Shown piece by piece: positions 51,290-60,094 of a DNA stretch of 64,000 nt. Positions within the stretch are counted from its first letter, which is position 1. Each line of letters opens with the position of its first letter. Source of the stretch: Streptomyces sp. Sge12 (lineage in GTDB: Bacteria; Actinomycetota; Actinomycetes; Streptomycetales; Streptomycetaceae); NCBI RefSeq assembly GCF_002080455.1, contig NZ_CP020555.1:6298501-6362500 (forward strand), read 5' to 3'. Both the position numbers and the translations under genes were made by a program. The notes beneath the pieces were generated by a model that saw nothing but the letters and a program-made list of their open reading frames with translations, was not told the DNA's origin and did not search any database.

Positions 51290-51793
51290 TCATGCCAGGT
51301 CGGAAGATCCCCTTCCACCATCCCACGGGGCGGGTGCGACGGCCCGGCCGAAGGAGGCCATGGTCAGTCCCGGGGCGGGGGAGAAGTCCGGGCCGCGCCG
51401 GAAGCCGAGACGCTCGTAGAGCGTGACCGCGGGGGCGTTGGCGGCTCCCGTCGTGACCGCGACGGGCCGCCCGGGGAACACCTCCGTCAGCGCGTGGCGC
51501 AACAGGAGGGAAGCGACGCCCTGCCGAAACCGCCCGGGATCCACGCACAGCCGATCGATGCAGACCCCGTCCCCCTCCTCCCCCCAGGCAAGAAAACCGG
51601 CCGGATCACCGTCGTGGGTGACGGCGCCGAGCCAATTCAGGTCCCGGGCTCTCATATCGGCGAGGCTCTCGCCCAGCGCGGGGATGCCGTCGAAGCCGAT
51701 CAGCTCCGCCTCCACCGCGTACGCGGCCCGCCCGATCCGGTGCACGGCCGCCGCGGTGGCATCGTCGGCCAGGTCCAGCGCGCGTATCTCCAT
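51290..51793 (-). CDS. GNAT acetyltransferase
   Basis: The 167-residue protein has GNAT motif A (CIDRLCVDPGRFRQGVASLLLRH) and motif B (AVTLYERLGFRRG). Substrate unknown. I take ATG 51793 (MEIRALDL); a minus-strand TAGCGT about 8 bases upstream suggests a leaderless transcript. It ends 11 bases before the DUF4232 start in the same direction, so the two probably form an operon. Confidence 0.82.
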   Translation of the reverse strand: MEIRALDLADDATAAAVHRIGRAAYAVEAELIGFDGIPALGESLADMRARDLNWLGAVTHDGDPAGFLAWGEEGDGVCIDRLCVDPGRFRQGVASLLLRHALTEVFPGRPVAVTTGAANAPAVTLYERLGFRRGPDFSPAPGLTMASFGRAVAPAPWDGGRGSSDLA

Positions 51794-52016
51794 AACGGGG
51801 CACGCTACCGGCGTCCACCGCCGGGCAGCGGGTGGGGTGGGCGCACACCGGGGCGTCCCCACCCCACGGCCCACCGGCCCGAGCGGTGGCTCGGGGGTGG
51901 GGCCGGGGGTCCCGTCGGGCGGGCCGCCGGTAACCGTTTAGCGGCGCAGCCACTCCGCTCGGTACGATTCAGGCGCGCGGCGTTCGCCCGCGCACCCCCT
52001 GAGTCAGGAGAGACCG

Positions 52017-53993
52017 GTGTCAGACGTCCGTGTGATCATCCAACGCGATTCCGAGCGGGACGAGCGCGTGGTGGCCACGGGCACTACGGCGGCGGAGCTC
52101 TTCGCCGGCGAGCGCACCATCGTCGCCGCGCGCATCGCGGGCGAGCTCAAGGACCTCGCGTACGAGGTGAAGGACGGCGAGACCGTCGAGCCGGTGGAGA
52201 TCTCCTCCGAGGACGGCCTGAACATCCTGCGCCACTCGACCGCGCACGTCATGGCGCAGGCCGTGCAGGAGCTGTTCCCCGAGGCGAAGCTCGGCATCGG
52301 CCCGCCGGTCCAGAACGGCTTCTACTACGACTTCGACGTGGCCCGGCCCTTCACCCCGGAGGACCTGAAGGCCATCGAGAAGAAGATGCAGGAGATCCAG
52401 AAGCGCGGCCAGCGCTTCTCCCGCCGCGTCGTCACCGACGAGGCGGCCCGTGCGGAGCTCGCCGACGAGCCGTACAAGCTGGAGCTCATCGGCATCAAGG
52501 GCTCCGCGTCGACCGACGACGGCGCGAACGTCGAGGTGGGCGGCGGCGAGCTGACCATCTACGACAACCTGGACGCGAAGACCGGCGACCTGTGCTGGAA
52601 GGACCTCTGCCGCGGTCCCCACCTGCCCACCACCCGGAACATCCCGGCGTTCAAGCTCATGCGCAACGCGGCCGCCTACTGGCGCGGCAGCGAGAAGAAC
52701 CCGATGCTCCAGCGCATCTACGGCACCGCGTGGCCGTCGAAGGAGGAGCTGAAGGCCCACCTCGACTTCCTCGCCGAGGCCGAGAAGCGCGACCACCGCA
52801 AGCTCGGCAACGAGCTCGACCTCTTCTCCATCCCGGACGAGATCGGCTCCGGCCTCGCCGTCTTCCACCCGCGCGGCGGCATCATCCGCCGGGTGATGGA
52901 GGACTACTCGCGCAAGCGGCACGAGGAGGAGGGCTACGAGTTCGTCTACTCCCCGCACGCCACCAAGGGCGCCCTCTTCGAGAAGAGCGGCCACCTGGAC
53001 TGGTACGCGGAGGGCATGTACCCCCCCATGCAGCTCGACGGCGGTACCGACTACTACCTCAAGCCGATGAACTGCCCGATGCACAACCTGATCTTCGACG
53101 CGCGCGGCCGCTCCTACCGTGAACTGCCGCTGCGCCTGTTCGAGTTCGGCACCGTGTACCGGTACGAGAAGTCGGGTGTCGTCCACGGCCTGACCCGCGC
53201 CCGCGGCTTCACCCAGGACGACGCGCACATCTACTGCACCCGCGAGCAGATGGCGGAGGAGCTCGACACGACCCTCACCTTCGTGCTCAACCTGCTGCGC
53301 GACTACGGTCTGACCGACTTCTACCTGGAGCTGTCCACCAAGGACCCGGAGAAGTTCGTCGGGTCGGACGAGGCCTGGGAGGAGGCGACCGCGGTCCTCG
53401 CGCAGGTCGCCGAGAAGCAGGGTCTCCCGCTGGTCCCGGACCCGGGTGGCGCCGCCTTCTACGGTCCGAAGATCTCGGTGCAGTGCAAGGACGCCATCGG
53501 CCGCACCTGGCAGATGTCGACCGTGCAGCTCGACTTCAACCTGCCGGAGCGCTTCAACCTGGAGTACACCGCTCCCGATGGTTCCCGCCAGCGTCCGGTC
53601 ATGATCCACCGTGCGCTGTTCGGCTCGATCGAGCGGTTCTTCGCCGTGCTGCTGGAGCACTACGCGGGTGCCATGCCGCCGTGGCTGGCCCCGGTCCAGG
53701 CGGTCGGCATCCCGATCGGCGACGGGCACGTCGAGTACCTCCAGGAGTTCGCCGCGGCGGCGAAGAAGCAGGGCCTGCGGGTGGAGGTGGACGCCTCCTC
53801 CGACCGCATGCAGAAGAAGATCCGCAACCACCAGAAGCTGAAGGTGCCGTTCATGATCATCGTCGGTGACGAGGACATGGCCGCGGGCACCGTCTCCTTC
53901 CGCTACCGCGACGGTTCGCAGGAGAACGGCATCGCCAAGGACGAGGCGCTGGCCAAGCTGGCCAAGGTCGTCGCGGACCGCGTCCAGGTCTGA
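52017..53993 (+). CDS. thrS: threonyl-tRNA synthetase
   Basis: The 658-residue class II synthetase has an N-terminal TGS domain (about 1-65), the second additional/editing-like domain with HSTAHVMAQAVQELFP and later CRGPHLP, the catalytic core with motif 2 (RYEKSGVVHGLTRARGFTQD), the zinc-binding cysteine in MNCPMH, and a C-terminal anticodon-binding domain (VPFMIIVGDEDM). GTG 52017 has AGGAGA upstream and the first residues SDVRVIIQRDS match the family. A perfect palindrome terminator follows. Confidence 0.97.
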   Translation: MSDVRVIIQRDSERDERVVATGTTAAELFAGERTIVAARIAGELKDLAYEVKDGETVEPVEISSEDGLNILRHSTAHVMAQAVQELFPEAKLGIGPPVQNGFYYDFDVARPFTPEDLKAIEKKMQEIQKRGQRFSRRVVTDEAARAELADEPYKLELIGIKGSASTDDGANVEVGGGELTIYDNLDAKTGDLCWKDLCRGPHLPTTRNIPAFKLMRNAAAYWRGSEKNPMLQRIYGTAWPSKEELKAHLDFLAEAEKRDHRKLGNELDLFSIPDEIGSGLAVFHPRGGIIRRVMEDYSRKRHEEEGYEFVYSPHATKGALFEKSGHLDWYAEGMYPPMQLDGGTDYYLKPMNCPMHNLIFDARGRSYRELPLRLFEFGTVYRYEKSGVVHGLTRARGFTQDDAHIYCTREQMAEELDTTLTFVLNLLRDYGLTDFYLELSTKDPEKFVGSDEAWEEATAVLAQVAEKQGLPLVPDPGGAAFYGPKISVQCKDAIGRTWQMSTVQLDFNLPERFNLEYTAPDGSRQRPVMIHRALFGSIERFFAVLLEHYAGAMPPWLAPVQAVGIPIGDGHVEYLQEFAAAAKKQGLRVEVDASSDRMQKKIRNHQKLKVPFMIIVGDEDMAAGTVSFRYRDGSQENGIAKDEALAKLAKVVADRVQV

Positions 53994-54015
53994 TCCGTCC
54001 AGGTCTGCGGGTAGG

Positions 54016-54049
54016 GGGCCCCCGGGAAGTGATCACTTCCCGGGGGCCC
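54016..54049. terminator. 34-base perfect palindrome after thrS
   Basis: A perfect 34-base palindrome centred on GATC: GGGCCCCCGGGAAGT at 54016-54030, GATC, then ACTTCCCGGGGGCCC. It begins 23 bases after the thrS stop. As RNA it folds into a 15-bp stem with a four-base loop. Confidence 0.85.
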
Positions 54050-54073
54050 TCCTCGTACGCGAAGCCAAGGTCA

Positions 54074-54079
54074 TATGCT
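54074..54079 (+). promoter_or_regulatory. -10 box of the HIT gene (leaderless)
   Basis: TATGCT ends 7 bases before ATG 54087. This decides the start at 54087 over the in-frame ATG at 54075, which lies inside the -10 box itself. Confidence 0.6.
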
Positions 54080-54086
54080 TGCCGCC

Positions 54087-54635
54087 ATGACGACTCAGCC
54101 GGAGCAGCAGATCGGTGTGGGCACGCAGGACGCGTTCCAGCGTCTGTGGACGCCCCACCGGATGGCGTACATCCAGGGGGAGAACAAGCCGACCGGCCCG
54201 GAGGCCGGGGACGGCTGTCCCTTCTGCGGGATTCCGGAGATGTCGGACCAGGACGGCCTGGTCGTGGCCCGGGGCCGGCACGTGTACGCCGTGCTGAACC
54301 TCTACCCGTACAACGGCGGCCACCTGATGGTCGTCCCGTACCGGCACGTCGCCGACTACACGGAGCTGGACGGTCCGGAGACGGCCGAGCTCGCCGACCT
54401 CACCAAGCGGGCGATGGTCGCGCTGCGCAAGGCCTCGGGGGCGCACGGGTTCAACATCGGCATGAACCAGGGCGCGGCCGCCGGCGCCGGCATCGCCGCG
54501 CACCTGCACCAGCACATCGTGCCCCGCTGGGGCGGCGACACGAACTTCATGCCGGTCGTGGGCCACACCAAGGTCCTGCCGCAACTCCTCGCGGACACCC
54601 GCCAGATGCTCGCCGACGCCTGGCCCGTCGACTAA
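54087..54635 (+). CDS. HIT-family hydrolase/adenylyltransferase
   Basis: The 182-residue protein has the histidine triad HLHQHIVPRW (H-L-H-Q-H, residues about 143-152) and a CPFC-type zinc pair (DGCPFCGIPEM) near residue 42. Actinobacterial members of this Fhit-like group act as AP4A phosphorylases or nucleoside-phosphate hydrolases. It lies between thrS and the phosphatidylinositol synthase region, a placement conserved in actinomycetes from memory. Its TAA overlaps the TAG of the convergent DUF1992 gene. Confidence 0.9.
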   Translation: MTTQPEQQIGVGTQDAFQRLWTPHRMAYIQGENKPTGPEAGDGCPFCGIPEMSDQDGLVVARGRHVYAVLNLYPYNGGHLMVVPYRHVADYTELDGPETAELADLTKRAMVALRKASGAHGFNIGMNQGAAAGAGIAAHLHQHIVPRWGGDTNFMPVVGHTKVLPQLLADTRQMLADAWPVD

Positions 54636-55051
54636 GGCGTGTCGCCGGCCGCCTCCGGGCGGGTCCGGCGCCAGGCCTCCACCTCGGCCTCGACGTCGAA
54701 CTCGGTCAGCCCCAGGGGCGGGCCCGGCGGGGGCATTCGCAGGGCCGCGCCGATCTTCTCGTTGATCTCGGTGAGGAGGGCCCGTACCCGACCTTCGGAG
54801 CGGGCTGCCCGGACCTTCTCCACGGTGTCCTCGGCCTCCTTGCGCAGCGCGAGCGCCGGTGGCAGGACGGCGAAGCCCTCGCGGTGCATCTTGCCCCGGA
54901 TCCACCACAGCTCGTCGTAGGGCGCGTCCAGTGAGGCCAGCGGCTTTCCCCAGCCGGGCAGGTTCTCGAACTCGCCCCGCTCGGCGGCCTCCCGGATCTG
55001 CCGGTCCACCCAGGACTCGACGCTGACACCTGGTGGTTTGCGTTCGGTCAT
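54632..55051 (-). CDS. DUF1992 (DnaJ-homologue subfamily C member 28-like) protein
   Basis: The 139-residue protein has the DUF1992 core: VDRQIREAAERGEFENLPGWGKPL followed by helical LRKEAEDTVEKV. The same domain forms the conserved part of eukaryotic DNAJC28, though no J domain is present here. Function unknown. ATG 55051 has GAGGGACC upstream. It follows the large membrane protein gene by 42 bases on the same strand. Confidence 0.85.
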   Translation of the reverse strand: MTERKPPGVSVESWVDRQIREAAERGEFENLPGWGKPLASLDAPYDELWWIRGKMHREGFAVLPPALALRKEAEDTVEKVRAARSEGRVRALLTEINEKIGAALRMPPPGPPLGLTEFDVEAEVEAWRRTRPEAAGDTP

Positions 55052-55093
55052 GGTCCCTCCTCGGGCCGTTCCTCCAGCCTACCCACGGCCCCC

Positions 55094-56773
55094 TCAGGCG
55101 TCGTAGACGTCGGCCTTGCGCGGGGAGGGCTCCTGGACGAGCCCGCTCATGATGGAGGAGCGGTTGGTGAAGCGGTCGGTGTCGACGCCGTTCTCCTCCA
55201 GCACCCTGAAGGTCGCCGCGTGGATCGCCCGCAGCACCGGGGCCACCGTGCGCAGGGCGTCGTCCGCCATGAACCGGTGCCGCCACATGGAGCCGGCCCA
55301 GACGTGGCGCAGGCCGAAGGGCTCGGGCAGGACCAGCTTGCCGCCGAAGTACTCCAGCAGCGGCGGGTACCAGGTCAGCGGGGCCCGCACGGCGAGGCGT
55401 ACCACCTCCTGCGCGTCCACCAGCGGCAGCGGGCGCTCCACGGTCTCCCAGAAGCGGATGCTCTTGGGCACTTCCACGGTCGGGGCCTTGGACTTGCTGG
55501 TGAACAGGCCGTGCACGGGGCCCAGGGCGTGCGCGGTGACGTCCACGCGCAGCGTCTTGTAGAGGACGGTGACGGTGACCAGCATGTTGATGACCAGCTG
55601 GCCGTCCCAGAGCGGGTACTGGATGCCCAGGTAGTGCCGGTTGCCGGCGCTGAACTGCTGCTCGTTGCAGATCCGGGTGATCTCGTGCGGCTTGATGAGG
55701 AAGGCGTCGACGTTCTCGCCGGTGGGGCGGGCGACTTCGCCCGCGCCCTCGCCGATCGGGGTGACGATCCAGTGCTGGATCGCGGCGGGCGGGAAGCCGC
55801 CGGTGTGCAGGGGGCCCCGCTCCAGCTTGCGGAGCTGGGCGTCGATCCCGCGTATGACGTCCCAGCTGCGGAAGGGGTGGATCTCCATCCCCTCGCTCTT
55901 CGGGGCCAGCTCCTCGGCCATCTGCCAGCTGCCCCAGCGGGTGCCCATGCCGAGGATGCCCTTGGGGCCGGCGTAGAAGACCTGGTTGCTGCGGTTCTCC
56001 GCGGTCAGCTTGGCGAGCTGGTGGCGCAGTTCCTCGCGCGCCTTCTCGTCGGGGTTGCCGGGCACGGCCTCCGGGATCTTGGCGCCGATCCCGCCGCCCG
56101 ACAGCAGCCCGTCCCAGCGGGCGCGCAGGTCCCTCGCGGTGGCCTCGCAGGTGCGCCGGGCGAGCAGCCAGCCCAGGGCCGGGGCGATGATCATGCCGCG
56201 GGCGTAGAGGCCGAGGAAGCCCGTCAGCGGCAGCCGGAACATCAGCACGGCCACCACGATGCCGACGCCGACCAGGAGCGCGGTACCGATCCAGGAGCTG
56301 CCCCGGCTCTCCCGGGAGGACAGGGACTTGCGGAGCTGGAACAGGCCCAGCCACAGGAGCAGCCCGGGCAGGAACAGCACGCCGCAGACCAGCATGATCA
56401 GCCGGAGCCTGCGGTCACGCTCCTTGCGGATGTGCGAGGCGGCGAGGCAGTGCTCCACCACCGTCTGCGGATCGCCGCCGAAGGACTGGATCAGCGGCTT
56501 GCGGCCCGGGCCGAGGGCACGGGCCTCCACGGCCCGGCAGAAGGCCTCGCCGAGGCTGGGCTCGAAGAGGGAGATCTTCGGGGGCTTGACCGTGGCCGGG
56601 TGGTTCTCGCTGTTGGCGCCGAGTATGTCCGCGAGTTTGGTGTCCTTGCCGCCGTCGCGGTACGCGGCCGAGGCGAGCGCGTTGGTCGCCGCCGTCTGCC
56701 CGCCGCCGCCCTGCAGCGGGACCTGTGCTCCGGGCCTGAAGTCGAATCCGTCGTCCGCCACCGCTGCCCCCAT
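55094..56773 (-). CDS. 559-residue membrane protein, unknown function
   Basis: The N-terminal 120 residues are soluble with a short Gly/Gln-rich segment, then two or three membrane segments lie at about 125-215 (LIMLVCGVLFLPGLLLWLGL; WIGTALLVGVGIVVAVLMF; LTGFLGLYARGMIIAPALGW). The remaining 340 residues are soluble, with one further hydrophobic stretch (LVINMLVTVTVLYKTLRV) near 400. I recognise no domain. ATG 56773 follows AGGAACG; the frame is open to 56860. It may form an operon with the DUF1992 gene. Confidence 0.72.
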   Translation of the reverse strand: MGAAVADDGFDFRPGAQVPLQGGGGQTAATNALASAAYRDGGKDTKLADILGANSENHPATVKPPKISLFEPSLGEAFCRAVEARALGPGRKPLIQSFGGDPQTVVEHCLAASHIRKERDRRLRLIMLVCGVLFLPGLLLWLGLFQLRKSLSSRESRGSSWIGTALLVGVGIVVAVLMFRLPLTGFLGLYARGMIIAPALGWLLARRTCEATARDLRARWDGLLSGGGIGAKIPEAVPGNPDEKAREELRHQLAKLTAENRSNQVFYAGPKGILGMGTRWGSWQMAEELAPKSEGMEIHPFRSWDVIRGIDAQLRKLERGPLHTGGFPPAAIQHWIVTPIGEGAGEVARPTGENVDAFLIKPHEITRICNEQQFSAGNRHYLGIQYPLWDGQLVINMLVTVTVLYKTLRVDVTAHALGPVHGLFTSKSKAPTVEVPKSIRFWETVERPLPLVDAQEVVRLAVRAPLTWYPPLLEYFGGKLVLPEPFGLRHVWAGSMWRHRFMADDALRTVAPVLRAIHAATFRVLEENGVDTDRFTNRSSIMSGLVQEPSPRKADVYDA

Positions 56774-56887
56774 CGCTGTGCGTTCCTGCTGTTTTGGTGC
56801 GCCGACGAGCCTATCGGCGGATCTCGCCCCATGGTCATGGGACAGGGAAATGCCGCCCACCGCAAGCGGGTTGGGTGGGCAGCCCAG

Positions 56888-56920
56888 CGGTGCGGCACCG
56901 GTCGATCCGGTGCCGCACCG
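56888..56920 (-). terminator. terminator after the EF-G-like gene
   Basis: CGGTGCGGCACCGG-5-CCGGTGCCGCACCG, a perfect 14-bp stem, starts 2 bases past the stop of the EF-G-like gene in its direction and precedes the next gene on the same strand. Confidence 0.8.
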
Positions 56921-56921
56921 G

Positions 56922-59117
56922 TCAACTTCCCTTCTCGGCCTGTCCGCGCACCTTTTCCGCGATCTGCGGCGGCATCGGTTCGTGGCGTGCGTACGCCCGG
57001 GCGAAGCGGCCGGTGCCGTGCGAGACGGAGCGCAGCTCGACGGCGTAGCGGCCGATCTCGATCTCGGGGATCTCGGCGCGGACCCGGGTGCGCCCGGGAC
57101 CGGCCTGGTCGGTGCCGACGACGCGCCCGCGGCGCCCCGCCAGGTCGCTCATGACCGGGCCGACGTACTCGTCGGGGATGAGGACGGCGAGCTCGGCGAC
57201 CGGTTCGAGCAGCTCGATCCGGGCCTCGGCGGCCGCCTCGCGCAGGGCGAGGGCCCCGGCGGTCTGGAAGGCGGCGTCGGAGGAGTCCACCGAGTGCGCC
57301 TTGCCGTCGAGGAGGGTGACGCGCACGTCGACGAGCGGGTAGCCGGCGGCGACCCCGCGCGCGGCCTGCGTGCGTACGCCCTTCTCCACGGACGGGATGA
57401 ACTGGCGGGGCACGGAGCCGCCGACCACCTTGTCGACGAACTCGATGCCGCTGCCGGGCGGGAGCGGCTCCACCTCGATCTCGCAGATCGCGAACTGGCC
57501 GTGCCCACCGGACTGTTTGACGTGCCGGCCGCGCCCGGCCGCCTTGGCGCCGAAGGTCTCGCGCAGGCTCACCTTGTGCGGGACGGGGTCGACCTGGACG
57601 CCGTAGCGGGTGCGCAGCCGCTCCAGGGCGACGTCCTGGTGGGCTTCGCCCAGGCACCACAGGACGACCTGGTGGGTGTGCGGGTTCTGCTCCAGCCGCA
57701 TGGTCGGGTCCTCGGCGACGAGCCGGGCCAGGCCCTGGGAGAGCTTGTCCTCGTCGGCCTTGCTGTGCGCCTCGATGGCGAGGGGGAGCAGGGGGTCCGG
57801 CATGGTCCAGGGCTCCATGAGGAGCGGGTCGTCCTTGGCGGAGAGGGTGTCGCCGGTCTCCGCGCGGGTCAGTTTGGCCACGCAGGCGAGGTCGCCGGCG
57901 ATGCACCGGGTGAGGACGCGCTGCTGTTTGCCGAAGGGGGAGGACAGGGAGCCGATCCGCTCGTCGACGTCGTGGTCCTCGTGTCCGCGGTCGGCGAGGC
58001 CGTGCCCGCTGACGTGGACGGTCTCCTCGGCCTTCAGGGTGCCGGAGAAGACGCGGACGAGCGAGACGCGCCCGACGTAGGGGTCGGAGGAGGTCTTGAC
58101 GACCTCGGCGACGAGGGAGCCGTCGGGATCGCAGCCGACGGCGGGCCGGGCGGAGCCGTCGGGGCGGGTGACGGGGACGGCGGCGCGCTCCAGCGGGGTG
58201 GGGAAGCCTCCGGTGATCAGTTCGAGGAGCTCCACGGTGCCCAGGCCCTGGCGGGCGCCGTCGGCGGCGGGGGCGGCCATCAGGACGGGGTGGAAGGTGC
58301 CGCGCGCCACGGCCCGCTCCAGGTCGTCGACGAGGGTCTTGAGGTCGATCTCCTCGCCGCCGAGGTAGCGGTCCATGAGGCTCTCGTCCTCGCTCTCCGC
58401 GATGATCCCCTCGATCAGGCGGGCGCGGGCGTCGGTGATGAGGGAGAGCTCTGCGGGGTCCGGGTCGCGCTCCACGCGCTCGCCCGAGGCGTACTCGTAG
58501 ACGCGTTGGGAGAGCAGGCCGAGCAGGCCGGTGACGGGGGCGTGCCCGTCGGGGCCGGCCGGGCCGTGCAGGGGCAGGTAGAGGGGGATGACCGCGTCGG
58601 GGTCGTCGGCGCCGAAGATCTCGCCGCAGACGGTGGTCATCTGCGTGTAGTCGGACCGGGCGGCCTCCAGGTGGGTCACGACGATGGCGCGCGGCATGCC
58701 GACGGCCTCGCACTCGTCCCAGACCATGCGGGTGGCGCCGTCGATCCCGTCCGAGGCCGAGACGACGAAAAGGGCCGCGTCCGCGGCGCGCAGACCGGCC
58801 CTGAGTTCCCCGACGAAATCGGCGTATCCGGGGGTGTCCAAAATATTGATCTTGATTCCGCCCCATTCGACGGGGACGAGGGACAGCTGGACGGAACGCT
58901 GCCGGCGGTGCTCGATCTCGTCGTAGTCGGAGACGGTGGCGCCGTCCTCGACCCGACCGGCCCGGTTGACCGCTCCCGAGGTCAGGGCGAGGGCTTCGAC
59001 CAGCGTGGTCTTTCCGGATCCGCTGTGGCCGACCAGCACGACATTCCTGATGGAAGAGGGGCGGTCGGCCGTCAGTGCCCTGCCGGCGGCTCCGGCTTGG
59101 TGTGATGTGGCTCCCAT
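56922..59117 (-). CDS. elongation factor G-like protein EF-G2
   Basis: The 731-residue protein has the five EF-G domains: G1 GHSGSGKTT, G3 DTPGYADF, then domains II-V through YPLVDVRVTLLDGKAHSVDSS. The G4 motif, normally NKxD, reads VVTHLE, and the G1 loop is SGS instead of DAG, so this is the divergent EF-G2 (FusA2-like) group and not the main translocase. Family members have weak or no ribosome-dependent GTPase; a stress or ribosome-associated role is suspected. ATG 59117 has GGAGG ten bases upstream; ATG 59126 is too close to it. Confidence 0.9.
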   Translation of the reverse strand: MGATSHQAGAAGRALTADRPSSIRNVVLVGHSGSGKTTLVEALALTSGAVNRAGRVEDGATVSDYDEIEHRRQRSVQLSLVPVEWGGIKINILDTPGYADFVGELRAGLRAADAALFVVSASDGIDGATRMVWDECEAVGMPRAIVVTHLEAARSDYTQMTTVCGEIFGADDPDAVIPLYLPLHGPAGPDGHAPVTGLLGLLSQRVYEYASGERVERDPDPAELSLITDARARLIEGIIAESEDESLMDRYLGGEEIDLKTLVDDLERAVARGTFHPVLMAAPAADGARQGLGTVELLELITGGFPTPLERAAVPVTRPDGSARPAVGCDPDGSLVAEVVKTSSDPYVGRVSLVRVFSGTLKAEETVHVSGHGLADRGHEDHDVDERIGSLSSPFGKQQRVLTRCIAGDLACVAKLTRAETGDTLSAKDDPLLMEPWTMPDPLLPLAIEAHSKADEDKLSQGLARLVAEDPTMRLEQNPHTHQVVLWCLGEAHQDVALERLRTRYGVQVDPVPHKVSLRETFGAKAAGRGRHVKQSGGHGQFAICEIEVEPLPPGSGIEFVDKVVGGSVPRQFIPSVEKGVRTQAARGVAAGYPLVDVRVTLLDGKAHSVDSSDAAFQTAGALALREAAAEARIELLEPVAELAVLIPDEYVGPVMSDLAGRRGRVVGTDQAGPGRTRVRAEIPEIEIGRYAVELRSVSHGTGRFARAYARHEPMPPQIAEKVRGQAEKGS

Positions 59118-59428
59118 GATGCTCATGCCTCCCGGTCGTGACGGTGAGGAGGGTGGGGTGTGGGTGGATCGGTGTCCGGATCGGTGTTCCCGGCCCTTCC
59201 CCCGAGGAGGAATGCGGGATTCTTCGAGCTTTGCACTGGTGTCACATCCCGTCCATACGTCGTACCGGGGACGTACCCGGGGCCCACCGGAGGCGGTCGG
59301 CGGCGTGAAGTACGTCTTACGTGGCACGAACCGGTGGGTGCGCGGCGTCCGGGCGGTGGCGTGCTGGCTACGATGGGCCAGCCGGTGGCCGTGGTGGCCG
59401 TGCGGCCCAGCGACCCTCCGGGAAGGCC
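59118..59428. other. 311-base divergent intergenic region
   Basis: It lies between the EF-G-like gene and pgsA and must carry both promoters. TACGAT (59369-59374) is a likely -10 for pgsA. TACGTCTTACGT near 59303-59315 is a direct repeat of TACGT. No coding frame with good bias. Confidence 0.45.
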
Positions 59429-60094
59429 ATGCTGAACAAGTACGCGCGTGCATTCTTCACGCGTGTTCTCACGCCATTCGCCGCATTTCTGCTCCGGCGG
59501 GGGGTGAGCCCGGACGCGGTCACCCTCATCGGCACGGCCGGAGTGGTGGCCGGAGCGCTGTGGTTCTTCCCCCGCGGCGAGTTCTTCTGGGGCACCATCA
59601 CGATCACCCTCTTCGTCTTCTCCGACCTGGTGGACGGGAACATGGCCCGCCAGGCCGGTATCTCCAGCCGGTGGGGTGCCTTCCTCGACTCCACCCTCGA
59701 CCGGGTCGCCGACGCGGCGATCTTCGGCGGCCTCGCCCTCTGGTACGCGGGCACCGGGAACGACAACGCGCTCTGCGCGGTGGCGATCTTCTGCCTGGCC
59801 AGTGGCCAGGTCGTCTCCTACACCAAGGCGCGCGGCGAGTCGATCGGGCTGCCGGTGGCCGTCAACGGCCTCATCGAGCGGGCCGAGCGCCTGGTGATCT
59901 CGCTGGTCGCGGCCGGCCTGTCCGGACTGCAGACCTTCGGGGCGCCGTCCTGGCTCGGGGTACTGCTGCCGATCGCGCTGTGGATCGTGGCGGCGGGCTC
60001 GCTCGTCACCCTGATCCAGCGGGTGGTCACCGTACGCCGCGAGTCGGCCGAGGCCGACGCCGCCGCGGCGGCCGCCGAGGGTGGCGCGGCCTGA
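59429..60094 (+). CDS. pgsA: phosphatidylinositol phosphate synthase (CDP-alcohol phosphatidyltransferase)
   Basis: The 221-residue membrane enzyme has the CDP-alcohol motif D-x2-DG-x2-AR-x9-G-x3-D-x3-D seen in SDLVDGNMARQAG and WGAFLDSTLD. With the mannoside acyltransferase and mannosyltransferase genes directly downstream it should make phosphatidylinositol phosphate from CDP-diacylglycerol and inositol phosphate, the first step toward phosphatidylinositol mannosides. ATG 59429 follows GGAAGG. The stop overlaps the next start (TGATG). Confidence 0.92.
   Translation: MLNKYARAFFTRVLTPFAAFLLRRGVSPDAVTLIGTAGVVAGALWFFPRGEFFWGTITITLFVFSDLVDGNMARQAGISSRWGAFLDSTLDRVADAAIFGGLALWYAGTGNDNALCAVAIFCLASGQVVSYTKARGESIGLPVAVNGLIERAERLVISLVAAGLSGLQTFGAPSWLGVLLPIALWIVAAGSLVTLIQRVVTVRRESAEADAAAAAAEGGAA

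Noticed and set aside
51794..52016. possible T-box leader upstream of thrS
   Set aside because: No T-box sequence or specifier-loop layout; actinobacterial T-boxes are mainly known for ileS.
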